Shown: one piece after another, positions 27,109 through 35,653 of the stretch | Position numbering within the stretch: the stretch's first letter is position 1 | How the letters are laid out: every line of letters starts with the position of its first letter | Assembly (NCBI RefSeq): GCF_900104455.1 | Contig: NZ_FNHB01000001.1 | Coordinates: 744,001-808,000 of the forward strand | Length of the DNA stretch: 64,000 bases | Direction: 5' to 3' | Origin: Dendrosporobacter quercicolus | GTDB lineage: Bacteria > Bacillota > Negativicutes > DSM-1736 > Dendrosporobacteraceae | Notes under the pieces: model-generated | Told to the model about the DNA's origin: nothing | Seen by the model: only the letters and a program-made list of their open reading frames with translations | Databases searched by the model: none | Translations under genes and position numbers: made by a program

Positions 27109-28316
27109 TGCGAAATCATGACACTTTGAACAATATCTTCCTCTGCTTCAATGGTAACCTTTACCCGCACCAAATTAGGCTCGGTGGTTTTGATCACTTC
27201 AACATTTCGCGATAAAATATGAGCTGTTTGGGGAATCAGCCGCTGAAGCTGATCCAAGGCCTTAGTTCTAGCGGCGTCGCGGGCTTGCTCCAAAGTAATT
27301 TCCAGCCAACTGGTATCAAGCTCATGGTAAACATCTATACTTGATTCGACAATCAGGCCGCTATTCCTCCACAACGGCAGCTTTTTATGAATGGCTTCCT
27401 GCTCATACAACGCAAACTGCGTTAAGTCAGGCTTTTTAACGACAAATTCATTCGAGCCGATTTTCAATACAACGCCCAGCTGCTGGCGTCCGGTAGGCTC
27501 ATGAACCGCCGTCGCCAACTCAGTTTCGCCATAGCTTTCATACCACACTCTGGCTTTAACAATTCCCTTGGCCCTGATTGGCTGCTCCGGAACGGGCGCC
27601 TCCGGCGGTTTGACAGTTGCTTCCGGCGCTTCCGGGGCAATACCTTGAATCAGCAAATCTCCTTTCTTGACGGTATCCCCCTTTTTCAGCATTGTCTGCC
27701 CGGCCAAAACAATAATTTCGGTAATTACCCCATCCTTAGCGGCAATAAGATTGGCCGGTGATTTGTCCTCCTGTTTAGGAACCGTCTTTTCAACAATTTC
27801 AATCACCGCCCTGGTACCGACAAAATTGACGCCAATCCACGCCACTTCAGGCAGAGTGATTAAAATTTCATTTTCAATCTGTTTGGTGTTAATATCGTTT
27901 TTTAAAGCCCCCGGTTTTAAGCCTTGCTGGAAGGCAATTTCTTTTATCCTGCTGTCAGGCAAATTTTTCAAACCCATGACATCAACAAACCATACGTATG
28001 AAGACAAAATATTTAAGGCCAGAAAAAAAACCAGCGGGCCGATCAATAGAACTTTGCGCCGCTTAAGACGCTTGGCCGTAAAAGGAAAACCATACCGTCG
28101 TACAATGGTAATTCTGGTGCGGCTTTTACGGACCATTTCCCGGATAGTAAAAAAGTCGCCCAGCTTCATCCATACCAACAGATCGTCATTATGTTTCGTT
28201 ATTCCCCATAAGGAAATATGCTGAGTGACACACAAATTAATCAACTTTTCCGGCATCATGCCGCTTACCCTTATCCGTACAGCCCCCTGCAGATAATTTG
28301 CCAGCTTAGACATCAT
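27105..28316 (-). CDS. yqfD: Sporulation protein YqfD
   Basis: A 403-residue membrane protein of the YqfD/SpoIV-like family conserved in spore-formers and expressed in the mother cell in Bacillus. After a basic N-terminal region there is one strong transmembrane helix (VLLIGPLVFFLALNILSSYV, about 89-108). A long extracytoplasmic part follows, with GLKPGALKNDINTKQIENEI and a long helical C-terminus. Residues 225-250 carry a proline-rich insert (EAPEATVKPPEAP). It overlaps yqfC by 11 bp. Confidence 0.93.
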   Translation of the reverse strand: MMSKLANYLQGAVRIRVSGMMPEKLINLCVTQHISLWGITKHNDDLLVWMKLGDFFTIREMVRKSRTRITIVRRYGFPFTAKRLKRRKVLLIGPLVFFLALNILSSYVWFVDVMGLKNLPDSRIKEIAFQQGLKPGALKNDINTKQIENEILITLPEVAWIGVNFVGTRAVIEIVEKTVPKQEDKSPANLIAAKDGVITEIIVLAGQTMLKKGDTVKKGDLLIQGIAPEAPEATVKPPEAPVPEQPIRAKGIVKARVWYESYGETELATAVHEPTGRQQLGVVLKIGSNEFVVKKPDLTQFALYEQEAIHKKLPLWRNSGLIVESSIDVYHELDTSWLEITLEQARDAARTKALDQLQRLIPQTAHILSRNVEVIKTTEPNLVRVKVTIEAEEDIVQSVMISQ

Positions 28317-28584
28317 ACTTTAATTCCCCCACCGTACCTTCAACCAGGATTTGCTCTATCTGCAAATTGCCCAAGGTCAGATCGGTTCCGCCAATCACTA
28401 ATTCACCCTGGTTTAGCTTGATTCTGATCATTGAGGGGGTGTATTCGATTATGCCTTTATGGTTTTCGATTAATAATTGTTTATTGCCTAACATAGTAAT
28501 TCTCGGCAAATCCATGACAATATCCTGCGGAATTTCCAATAAACCGGCCAGCCTCTGTAATCTTCCGCGTTTTCGCGATTGCAT
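28306..28584 (-). CDS. yqfC: Sporulation protein YqfC
   Basis: A small spore-former-specific protein, 92 residues from ATG 28584, which has GGGAGGG just upstream. The frame is open to 28623, but those residues do not fit the family. YqfC shows the pattern LEIPQDIVMDLPRITMLGNKQ and LTLGNLQIEQILVEG. It is the first gene of the yqfC-yqfD-phoH-pgpH-ybeY-dgkA-cdd-era run. In relatives, yqeY-rpsU lies nearby; here it is about 12 kb away. Confidence 0.92.
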   Translation of the reverse strand: MQSRKRGRLQRLAGLLEIPQDIVMDLPRITMLGNKQLLIENHKGIIEYTPSMIRIKLNQGELVIGGTDLTLGNLQIEQILVEGTVGELKYDV

Positions 28585-28727
28585 GCCACTCCCTCCCTTC
28601 ATATAGAAGTGTATGCCGATCATAAAAGATTAGTACCAGAAAACAACCGGTGACCGCGCCGGGAAGCTGCATCCGCGGTTGCAGTATGATCCCCGCCGGT
28701 TAACATCCGGCGGCGGTTTTGGTAAAA

Positions 28728-28762
28728 AAAACGCCGCGCGATTTTAAAAATCGCAGCGGCGG
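28728..28762 (-). terminator. Terminator downstream of the HerA-like gene
   Basis: On the minus strand CGCCGC..GCGATTTTTAAAATCGC..GCGGCG forms a strong stem followed by eight T. A second inverted repeat, CCGCCGG/CCGGCGG (about 28697-28717), lies between it and yqfC. Confidence 0.85.
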
Positions 28763-28778
28763 ACACTGTAGCCTTTCG

Positions 28779-30323
28779 CTAAAAACCAACTCCCGGCACC
28801 GGGACAGCTGCAGGCGTTAAAGCCGCACCGCCGTACCGGTTAACCAAAAAATCCTCATATTTGTGCACTTTTACCGGTGCTGCGAAACGCATGTAGTTCG
28901 TCGCAACAATCATTTCCCCGCACTCCAGATTCTTAATCTCATTGCGCTGCTGTAAAATATCTTTGCGGCACATAGCTTCCAGCTTAGTCCGGTCAGCCTT
29001 GGAAGCCAGCCCTAAAATAAACAGTGTATTGAGCTGGGATAACACCTTGTCGGCCAATAAACGGGGCTGCTGATCCACCACGCACATACCCAAATTAAAC
29101 TTACGGGCTTCACTGACCAGCCGGGCAAAGACATTATTGCTGCTTTGTTCTTTTTTCCCCAGAAAGCGGTGGGCCTCTTCTAAAACAATCATCACCGGTT
29201 TTACTTTACTGCGGTCAACATCCGATTTTGCCGCATAATTTTGCAACAGCTTTTTGGATAAAAGCGTCGATAACGCCTGCTCGCCAACCGGAGAAATATT
29301 TTTCAATTCAACCAAAACCACTTTACCCTGTTCTAAGTCCTGCATCATATGACCAATCACCGTTTGCTGCTGATCGCCAACATTTAATTCCTGCTCCAGA
29401 TTCCAGCAAATACTTTTAATCTTGCTGATTGTACGGGAATGGAACTTCTGACCGGTACAACCGGCCAGTTCATCAATAATATCGGCGGTATCATACTTTA
29501 ACACATAATTCATCCAGTTTTCCTGCCAGACCGATGACAATTTATAGATAGCGTCCAATTGCGGTTCGGTAAAGGTCGCACAGGCAGTAATATCTTCAGG
29601 ATCAATTTCGTCAAAATTGACCAGCAGCTTTTGACAATGATCCGACTGGGGATTGGTGTTGTACACGCTAAGCCGTTTCTTAGCCTGTGGATGAGCGGAC
29701 AGATCCTTAAAATATTCATTATGAACATCGAACACCAGTAAACCGTAATTGCCATTATCAATAATTGAGCCTGCCAGAACTTTGACAAGATTGCTTTTGC
29801 CCGAGCCTGTCGTGCCAAAAACACCGATATGTTCGGTAATTGCCTTTGAACCATAAATGCCAACAGGCAATTCCATTATACCGCGGCCGCTTTTTAAAAA
29901 GCCAATTTCCAAATCGCCTTTCATTTCGGACAATAAAGCCGTATCGTCATCATTTAAGGAACGGACCTGACAAAAAAAATCGGGACAGGTCTTAGGGTTA
30001 AATAAGTTTCCGGCGGCATCGGAATAGCATAACTGCTCAGCCATCGCCAATTTAACCGTATGATTGCCTCCCAGATAAAACTCTAGTTCTTCCTGATCCT
30101 GAACTTGCCCATTTTCATCAAGCTTACTCATTAAATACCCAACGCCATTCAGGCCTGACCAGCGCGATTTAACTTTAAAATCATAAGCCCTGACATAAAA
30201 TCGCCCTCCATCATTACCTTCTACGGCTAAAATATCGCCAAAATCCACATCCTGGTTAGGAGCCACAACAAACTCAACATAAGTCCCCTTAGCATAGGTC
30301 AGTCGTCCTTTATATTGTGACAT
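28779..30323 (-). CDS. HerA-like hexameric ATPase (HAS-barrel and DUF87 domains)
   Basis: A 514-residue protein. Residues 1-130 look like the HAS-barrel. The ATPase domain has Walker A GVFGTTGSGKSNLVKVLAG (near 190), a Walker B region PVMIVLEEAHRFLG (near 380), and the FtsK/HerA-like VVDQQPRLLADKVLSQLNTLF. HerA proteins translocate DNA and usually pair with the nuclease NurA, or with Sir2 or other effectors in defence loci. No such partner is seen here. It has its own terminator and a good GGAGG start, so it is a one-gene unit of unknown role. Confidence 0.85.
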   Translation of the reverse strand: MSQYKGRLTYAKGTYVEFVVAPNQDVDFGDILAVEGNDGGRFYVRAYDFKVKSRWSGLNGVGYLMSKLDENGQVQDQEELEFYLGGNHTVKLAMAEQLCYSDAAGNLFNPKTCPDFFCQVRSLNDDDTALLSEMKGDLEIGFLKSGRGIMELPVGIYGSKAITEHIGVFGTTGSGKSNLVKVLAGSIIDNGNYGLLVFDVHNEYFKDLSAHPQAKKRLSVYNTNPQSDHCQKLLVNFDEIDPEDITACATFTEPQLDAIYKLSSVWQENWMNYVLKYDTADIIDELAGCTGQKFHSRTISKIKSICWNLEQELNVGDQQQTVIGHMMQDLEQGKVVLVELKNISPVGEQALSTLLSKKLLQNYAAKSDVDRSKVKPVMIVLEEAHRFLGKKEQSSNNVFARLVSEARKFNLGMCVVDQQPRLLADKVLSQLNTLFILGLASKADRTKLEAMCRKDILQQRNEIKNLECGEMIVATNYMRFAAPVKVHKYEDFLVNRYGGAALTPAAVPVPGVGF

Positions 30324-30610
30324 TATTTATGCCTCCCTTTCGGCAATTGCAACATGATAAGCTTTATTTTCTCACTAATCGTAAAAATAATGCCAAGAAA
30401 CTCTTTGTAAAAAGTGACATGGTATTTTTTAGGTGCAAAAGCCAAACTCATTAGCGATTAACCAAGTATTCCTACCTTCATCAGCCCCTACAATTGTCCT
30501 CTCATTGCTAATATAATATGCTTCTTTACTCAAGGGCTGAAACCACTAAAATTCCAACATTCGCAACCATCGCCACAGGAAAAGCCAAGTGTCCGGTTTT
30601 GATTGGGACC
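30324..30610. other. Intergenic, no convincing gene
   Basis: Short frames run through 30480-30610 on both strands, including a hydrophobic minus-strand frame of about 35 codons beginning in the palindrome and ending near 30537. None has a ribosome site or known family. It may be decayed coding sequence. Confidence 0.35.
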
Positions 30611-30681
30611 GTTATAACAACAAGAAAAACCATGTAATGCCTGAAACATCAGCATTACATGGTTTTTCTTGTCGTTATAAC
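30611..30681. repeat. 71-bp near-perfect palindrome
   Basis: Two 29-bp arms (30611-30639 and 30653-30681), identical by reverse complement apart from one base, flank a 13-base centre that itself has a CTG/CAG pair. The arms begin GTTATAAC and contain AAGAAAAACCATG. It could form a very stable hairpin or cruciform. It may be a terminator, a MITE-like element or a protein site; no transposase is near. Confidence 0.85.
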
Positions 30682-30690
30682 ACTGTCAAA

Positions 30691-30849
30691 CTACCAATAT
30701 AGCTTATGCCGCAAACCATATGAGTTCTCCTTTAGAACGGTTTCAACGTAATCAACTGTCACCCCAACACCAAAATAAATGAAGATATCCGGATTGGTCT
30801 GGGTTGTTTTATCCGTGCTGGATAAAAGTTCTCCGCCGGCAGATAGAAT
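30691..30849 (-). pseudogene. Possible C-terminal remnant of an outer-membrane-type protein
   Basis: A stop-bounded minus-strand frame without a start, about 52 codons, reads IFIYFGVGVTVDYVETVLKE and ends in LRHKLYW. Alternating polar and hydrophobic residues and a terminal aromatic residue resemble the last strands of a beta-barrel outer-membrane protein. An in-frame TGA lies just upstream. It lies 3' of the TonB receptor. This is a tentative reading; it may be chance. Confidence 0.3.
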
Positions 30850-30884
30850 TCAGTATTGCAGTATTTATGGCGAGCCTCCCCTGT

Positions 30885-33119
30885 TTACAACTGCATGGAC
30901 GCTGACAATTTAAATGTGCGGGGCCCGCCTACCGTGGCATACCCGTCGGCAAATAAGCCGCTCCAATAATTCCTGTCAAATACATTTTCCACGCTGGCCC
31001 GGAAGGTGACCGGGACTTTATTAACGACGGTTTTGTACTTCGCGCCGATGTCATAGCGCACCCAGCTCGGTATTTTTACCGTATTGGTGGAATCGACATA
31101 TTGGGAACTGCTGAAAATTGCCCGGACACTCAAGGTTAAATCAGGATTCCAGGGAGTATCCCATTCCACGCCCAGATTAGCCTGATATTTGGGGACGCCG
31201 TACGGAGTATTGCCTTGCTTAGTGCTTACATCGCGGGTATATTCGGCGCGCGTATAGGCGATGCCGCCCAGCAGCCGCACTTTGTCATTGATTGCGCCAA
31301 AAGCGTTCCATTCAATGCCGCGGTTGCGCTGCTCCGCGTCGTCACTGACTTTGATCGTGCCATCACTTTGGGTAAGCGTAATCACACTGGGTTTTTCGAT
31401 CTGATAAAAGCTCAGCGTATTGGCGAAGGTACCATGGTCCCATTTTGCGCCGACTTCGTATTGTTTGCTCTTGTACGGCGCAAATACTTCCCTGTAGTTT
31501 ACTGCATCCACATTGGTTACTTCCGATCCCGGACTCAGACCTTCGATATAGTTGGCATAAAACGATACAGGAGCGTCCCATGGCTTGACTACCAGCCCGA
31601 TTGCCGGCGTGGTAGCGTCTTCATCATACTTGGCAGTCACGGCGCCGGTTGTGGCGTTGAAGCTTTTGGTTTGCACATTTTGCTGCCGTACCCCCAGGGT
31701 CAGCTGAACTTTTTCCTCGTTAAAAGAAAGCGTGTCGGCGATAAACAGGCTGGAGAGATTGGTTTCACTGGTTTTCGCCGACTTGGACGGGGTCGGCAGT
31801 GCGGCTAGATAGGACGCGAGAGATGTGGGGTTATAAATATTTGTCGCAATGCCGGTTATCCGGTTCCAGGCAAAGGCGGATTCCGTATCCATAGCATTGT
31901 AACCTACGGCCAGTTGATGGTTAACCGCGCCGGTCCGATAGTTGCCGCGCAAGCCCAGTTCGGCCGCAACGCTGTCTTGCCACCAGTTTTGCTTAAGCAT
32001 ACTGATCGTGCCGTCTCCATTTGACTTGAAACCGACGACGTTAGTGCCGGAGAGAAAACCGGTTCCCCTGTTTGCCAGTTTGCCCATACTGGCATAGGCG
32101 GTTACATTGCCGCTAACATCGTATTCGCTTTTAAAAAGAAAACCATTATTCCGGCCTTTGCCATAGATGCCTGGAAAGACGTTGGTGGAACCGTCCGGCG
32201 CCTTCACGTAGCCGCCGGCTAGACCATACATGGCAACGGAGCCGTTGTCAAACGATTCCTCAGAACTGAAGGCATCCAGGGATAAACGCCATCTGTCGTG
32301 ACGGTAATCCAGCCCCAGTGCGCCCAACTGACGTTTCTTGGACTGTCCGTCGGTTTCGGTGTCGCCGTCCGCATATACCCCGTTGAAGCGGACACCGAAT
32401 TCTTTATTTTTGCCGAAGCGGCGTCCTATGTCAATATGCCCGCCTAACTGGGATGAGGAGGTATAATCGGCAGTAAAAGAATTACTGTCTTCCTCCTTAG
32501 CGCGTTTGGGCACTAGGTTGATAGCGCCGCCCACCGAGGTGTTCACGCCGCCGTAGAGAAAAGAACTGGGTCCTTTGAGCACTTCCACCCGTTCTAAAAA
32601 TTCAACCGGAATATGATCGAAGTGTGCCAAACCCTGCATGCCGTTAAAATAAAGATGCTGATAACTTACATCTAATCCGCGGATCTTATACATTTCGACA
32701 AAATGTCCGTTGGAGGTGGTGAACCTGATGGAGGAATCGTTGCTGAGCACGTCGTACAAGGTACTGGCCTGCTGATCTTCCATAGTCTGGGCGGTATAAC
32801 TGGTGATGCTGAAGGGCGTGTCCATGAAATCCTTGTTGCCCAGAATGCCAACGTTGCCGCCCCGGGCCACCTGGCCGCCGGCGTAGACCGGGGGCAGAGT
32901 ATCCCTGCCGGCGGTCACTTCAATCCCTTCCAGGCTGAATTCACGCTGACCGGCAGTTGTTTGAGCGGCAGAACCCGCTGGGCTATCAGTCTCACCGGCA
33001 GCTGCGGCCGTTACCGCCGTATCCTCGGCATAGGTTATTACCGGCGTGTGCCAGAACAGGCTGCTGCCGATCAGGACGTAAAGCAGACGCTTTCTGGCAG
33101 GGGACAATTTTTTCTTCAT
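30885..33119 (-). CDS. TonB-dependent siderophore receptor
   Basis: A 744-residue outer-membrane receptor of the FhuA/FhuE/FpvA type. A signal peptide covers about residues 1-31 (cleavage near TYA-ED). A plug domain follows at about 80-210 with the FTSYTAQTMEDQQ-like TonB-proximal part, YKIRGLDV, ERVEVLKGPSSFLYG and GGAINLVPKRA. The rest is a 22-strand barrel ending RASVENVFDRNYWSG...TFKLSASMQL. It should import a ferric siderophore driven by TonB-ExbBD, which are not in the window. It is divergent from the AraC/ABC operon, with a Fur-like box upstream. Confidence 0.93.
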   Translation of the reverse strand: MKKKLSPARKRLLYVLIGSSLFWHTPVITYAEDTAVTAAAAGETDSPAGSAAQTTAGQREFSLEGIEVTAGRDTLPPVYAGGQVARGGNVGILGNKDFMDTPFSITSYTAQTMEDQQASTLYDVLSNDSSIRFTTSNGHFVEMYKIRGLDVSYQHLYFNGMQGLAHFDHIPVEFLERVEVLKGPSSFLYGGVNTSVGGAINLVPKRAKEEDSNSFTADYTSSSQLGGHIDIGRRFGKNKEFGVRFNGVYADGDTETDGQSKKRQLGALGLDYRHDRWRLSLDAFSSEESFDNGSVAMYGLAGGYVKAPDGSTNVFPGIYGKGRNNGFLFKSEYDVSGNVTAYASMGKLANRGTGFLSGTNVVGFKSNGDGTISMLKQNWWQDSVAAELGLRGNYRTGAVNHQLAVGYNAMDTESAFAWNRITGIATNIYNPTSLASYLAALPTPSKSAKTSETNLSSLFIADTLSFNEEKVQLTLGVRQQNVQTKSFNATTGAVTAKYDEDATTPAIGLVVKPWDAPVSFYANYIEGLSPGSEVTNVDAVNYREVFAPYKSKQYEVGAKWDHGTFANTLSFYQIEKPSVITLTQSDGTIKVSDDAEQRNRGIEWNAFGAINDKVRLLGGIAYTRAEYTRDVSTKQGNTPYGVPKYQANLGVEWDTPWNPDLTLSVRAIFSSSQYVDSTNTVKIPSWVRYDIGAKYKTVVNKVPVTFRASVENVFDRNYWSGLFADGYATVGGPRTFKLSASMQL

Positions 33120-33639
33120 GCTGTGTCAACTCCTTCTACTGGTGGAAATACATTGTCTACCTAGCTGCTTCCAGCCACAGGACCGTTAGGTCATTGAGCT
33201 ATAACCCCCTCCGCAAAAAAAAATGGCAATACTTTTAAATAATGGCTTTTTTCTGATATAATAATGATTATCAATATCAGAAAACTAATGGTTACAGCAT
33301 AGCAAGCAATAAAAATTAAGTAAATGGATATCTGTCTGAAACACCTGGATTTTTCCCGGGTTTTTGACAGTTCAATGGGAATTGGGGAGACTTCCCCAAC
33401 AAACAGTTTGCAAAAAATTACGGCAGGGATTTTTTCGCAAACGCACGGCGCGTGTACCACCGTACCCTGCTTGCCAAGATTATCGGGAATTATGAGGAGC
33501 CTATATTCCGCTAAATCATTTTTTATCAATACGCAAGCGGAAATGCGCCGTCCCATGCGCTCGCGGATAGACGGGCGTTTCCCCGTTGGAATTTCGGGAT
33601 CACCTGAAGCGTGGCGTAATCTGTTCGCAGGGGGAAACT
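33120..33639. other. Divergent regulatory region of the iron locus
   Basis: This 520-bp region lies between the TonB receptor and the AraC gene. It holds the Fur-like box (33259-33273) and the receptor promoter near it. The AraC-side 300 bp contains only short frames with no family match. TTGACA occurs at about 33364 on the plus strand without a clear -10. Confidence 0.5.
33259..33273. promoter_or_regulatory. Fur-box-like operator
   Basis: TAATAATGATTATCA matches the 7-1-7 Fur box TGATAATNATTATCA at 14 of 15 positions. It lies inside a wider palindrome, TTCTGATAT...ATATCAGAA. It is about 140 bp upstream of the TonB receptor start, where it could cover the promoter. Iron-dependent repression is inferred. 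Confidence 0.75.
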
Positions 33640-34470
33640 ATGAAAATTAACGCAAATGAACTCATGGACTATTATTCTAAAGCAACAATATCATTTTTTG
33701 ATACAGTTTCTGAAGCCGTTCCGAGTGGGCTTAAGGGCGAAGGGTGGAGTACATACCCTAGGGCAGGTGGCATTATCATTCCTATTGAGGGAAGCGCCTG
33801 CTTTACGTTCAACCGTACGCCTTATGTGATGACGCCCGGCATGGTAATTCATGCCGGGCCGGATATGCGCTTGGACAAAGAGGTGATTGGAAACAAAACT
33901 TGGCGTTACGCATTGGTTCACTATAAGATCCCGGAGCATGAATACGCTTCCTTTCCATATTATCACAGGCATTTCAATATTCCTGTGGGGACGAATCCCC
34001 GCTTGATGGACATGCTGCTGAAGTTGCTGGTGAGCGATACCACACAGGGCGGGCAGGCGGTTCTGCGGTGCCGTTCCCTGTTTTATCACCTGATTGAAGA
34101 AATCGTTGTGTCGGCAAAAAGGCAGCAACGGGACAATGTCGGCGAACTAATTGATGACGCCACTGCTTTTATTCATGAGAATTATTCACGGCAGTTTACT
34201 ATTGCCCAGCTTGCCGCGCAATATGGCATGGATGGAAAACGGTTTGCAGAGCTGTTCCAAAGACATATCGGTATGACACCTGTCCGTTATTTGACCGATC
34301 TTCGTATCGAGCGTTCCAAGGAGCTTCTAAGAATATCCAACTGCCCTGTTATGCAGGTGGCGGAGTGTGTAGGCTATATAGATTCCTATTATTTCAGCCG
34401 AATATTCAAGAAAGTCACAGGAATTTCACCTACGGATTTTCGGGTAGAAGCGCAAGCGGGAAAAGTATAG
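33640..34470 (+). CDS. AraC-family transcriptional regulator
   Basis: About 276 residues from ATG 33640, which follows CAGGGGGAAACT; an earlier ATG at 33586 is in frame but lacks a ribosome site. Residues 20-130 form a cupin-like sensor domain (GGIIIPIEGSACFTFNR). The C-terminal 100 residues are the double helix-turn-helix with FTIAQLAAQYGMDGKRFAELF and the signature ECVGYIDSYYFSRIFKKVTG. It precedes the transport genes on the same strand, the arrangement of siderophore-responsive activators such as YbtA. The ligand is not known. Confidence 0.9.
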   Translation: MKINANELMDYYSKATISFFDTVSEAVPSGLKGEGWSTYPRAGGIIIPIEGSACFTFNRTPYVMTPGMVIHAGPDMRLDKEVIGNKTWRYALVHYKIPEHEYASFPYYHRHFNIPVGTNPRLMDMLLKLLVSDTTQGGQAVLRCRSLFYHLIEEIVVSAKRQQRDNVGELIDDATAFIHENYSRQFTIAQLAAQYGMDGKRFAELFQRHIGMTPVRYLTDLRIERSKELLRISNCPVMQVAECVGYIDSYYFSRIFKKVTGISPTDFRVEAQAGKV

Positions 34471-34530
34471 CTCCAACCGAAAAAAGTCCATTTACTTGCC
34501 CAGCATGTTTTGTTATACTTACCGATGTTG

Positions 34531-34548
34531 AGTTAGATAAGACTAACT
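34531..34548. promoter_or_regulatory. Inverted repeat upstream of the binding-protein gene
   Basis: AGTTAG-ATAAGA-CTAACT is a perfect 6-6-6 inverted repeat 26 bp before the lipoprotein start. It lies where a -10 region would be expected. It could be the site for the AraC regulator or another factor. Confidence 0.4.
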
Positions 34549-34573
34549 AATATCTATATAAGAGGAATGAAAA

Positions 34574-35542
34574 ATGAAAAAACTGCTGGCACTTTTAGTC
34601 TCAATCGCATTATTGACAGGTCTTCTGACGGGCTGTGCCGGGGCACCTGCGAAGGATAGCACAAACGGCGGTGCTGGGGAAACGGCGTGGCCCAGAACAG
34701 TGGAGGATGATTACGGGCATAATATTACGCTTGCAGAAAAGCCGGAACGAGTAGTGGTGCTGTATTACGGCCACATTGAAACACTTATTGTTCTCGGTCA
34801 CCCTCCGGTTGGGGCGGCGCTGGCCCACACGGCAATGCACGGATTTGAAACACTCGAACAGTATGCAGATAAAATTGAAATCATTGACGTAGGCGATCCG
34901 TCAAAACCTAATTTGGAGCAAATACTGGAAGTTGCTCCCGATTTGATTATTGGTACGGCGACACATACCGAGGTTTATGATGATCTTAGTAAAATAGCGC
35001 CTACCGTTTTGTTTAACAGCGAAGACTGGGAAGCCAATCTGTACGATTATGCAGAATGCCTGGGTGCTGAGAAAGAGGCAGAGCAATATATCGCCGACGT
35101 GGATGCCTTAATGGCTGATGCCAGACAAAAACTGTCCGAATATAAAGACAAAACCTTCTTTATTGCTTTTGACCTTGGCAAAAACACATTTGGCGCTATT
35201 GGCACAAATGTCACCAGGCAGCAGGTTTTCTTTGACAATGAAACCGGACTTGGTCTGACGGCGCCGGCTGGAAGCCCGGAGGAATTCGGGCTGATATCTC
35301 TGGAGTCATTAGCGGAGTTCAACCCTGATTACATATTTATTATTGGCAAGCTTGGTTCGGAGCAAACAGGCTATAAAGCAACTTTTTTGGAAGCGGGCAC
35401 CGAAGATTCGAATATCTGGAAATCGTTAAAAGCCGTGCAAGCAGGAAAGATATATTTCCTTGACCCCGCTTGCCTAACGGGCTCGCCGCTGGGTATAAAA
35501 CTGGCGATTGAAACAATTGCGGACAAAGTGTTACATAGATAG
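34574..35542 (+). CDS. Iron-siderophore ABC transporter substrate-binding lipoprotein (FepB/FecB type)
   Basis: A 322-residue periplasmic-binding protein. The lipoprotein signal is MKKLLALLVSIALLTGLLTGC, with the lipidated cysteine at 21. The class III fold is recognised by PRTVEDDYGHNITLAEKPERVVVL near the mature start, NLEQILEVAPDLIIG, and the late SLESLAEFNPDYIFII. It hands the substrate to the FecCD permease downstream. The ribosome site is AGAGGAATG. A GC-rich hairpin (about 35586-35608) lies between it and the next gene and may reduce read-through. Confidence 0.9.
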   Translation: MKKLLALLVSIALLTGLLTGCAGAPAKDSTNGGAGETAWPRTVEDDYGHNITLAEKPERVVVLYYGHIETLIVLGHPPVGAALAHTAMHGFETLEQYADKIEIIDVGDPSKPNLEQILEVAPDLIIGTATHTEVYDDLSKIAPTVLFNSEDWEANLYDYAECLGAEKEAEQYIADVDALMADARQKLSEYKDKTFFIAFDLGKNTFGAIGTNVTRQQVFFDNETGLGLTAPAGSPEEFGLISLESLAEFNPDYIFIIGKLGSEQTGYKATFLEAGTEDSNIWKSLKAVQAGKIYFLDPACLTGSPLGIKLAIETIADKVLHR

Positions 35543-35653
35543 GCAGAATTGAGCAAAAGAACACTGTATGTATCTCTGCCCTTAAGCCGGGCGCGGTCTG
35601 CGCCTGGTTTCTTATTGCCCCAATTACTCTATCACCGATGAAAGGGAGGCAAA

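Noticed and set aside
28779-30323. HerA-based anti-phage system
   Set aside because: No NurA, Sir2, DUF4297 or other effector gene is adjacent, so a defence system cannot be claimed.
30611-30681. Terminal inverted repeats of an insertion sequence
   Set aside because: The arms are only 13 bp apart and no transposase frame is near; it is one palindrome, not two IS ends.
32703-33164. Plus-strand frame of 153 codons opposite the TonB receptor start
   Set aside because: It is antisense to the signal peptide and plug domain, with no ribosome site.
33324-33650. 108-codon plus-strand frame just before the AraC gene
   Set aside because: It overlaps the AraC start out of frame, has no ribosome site and its translation resembles no family.
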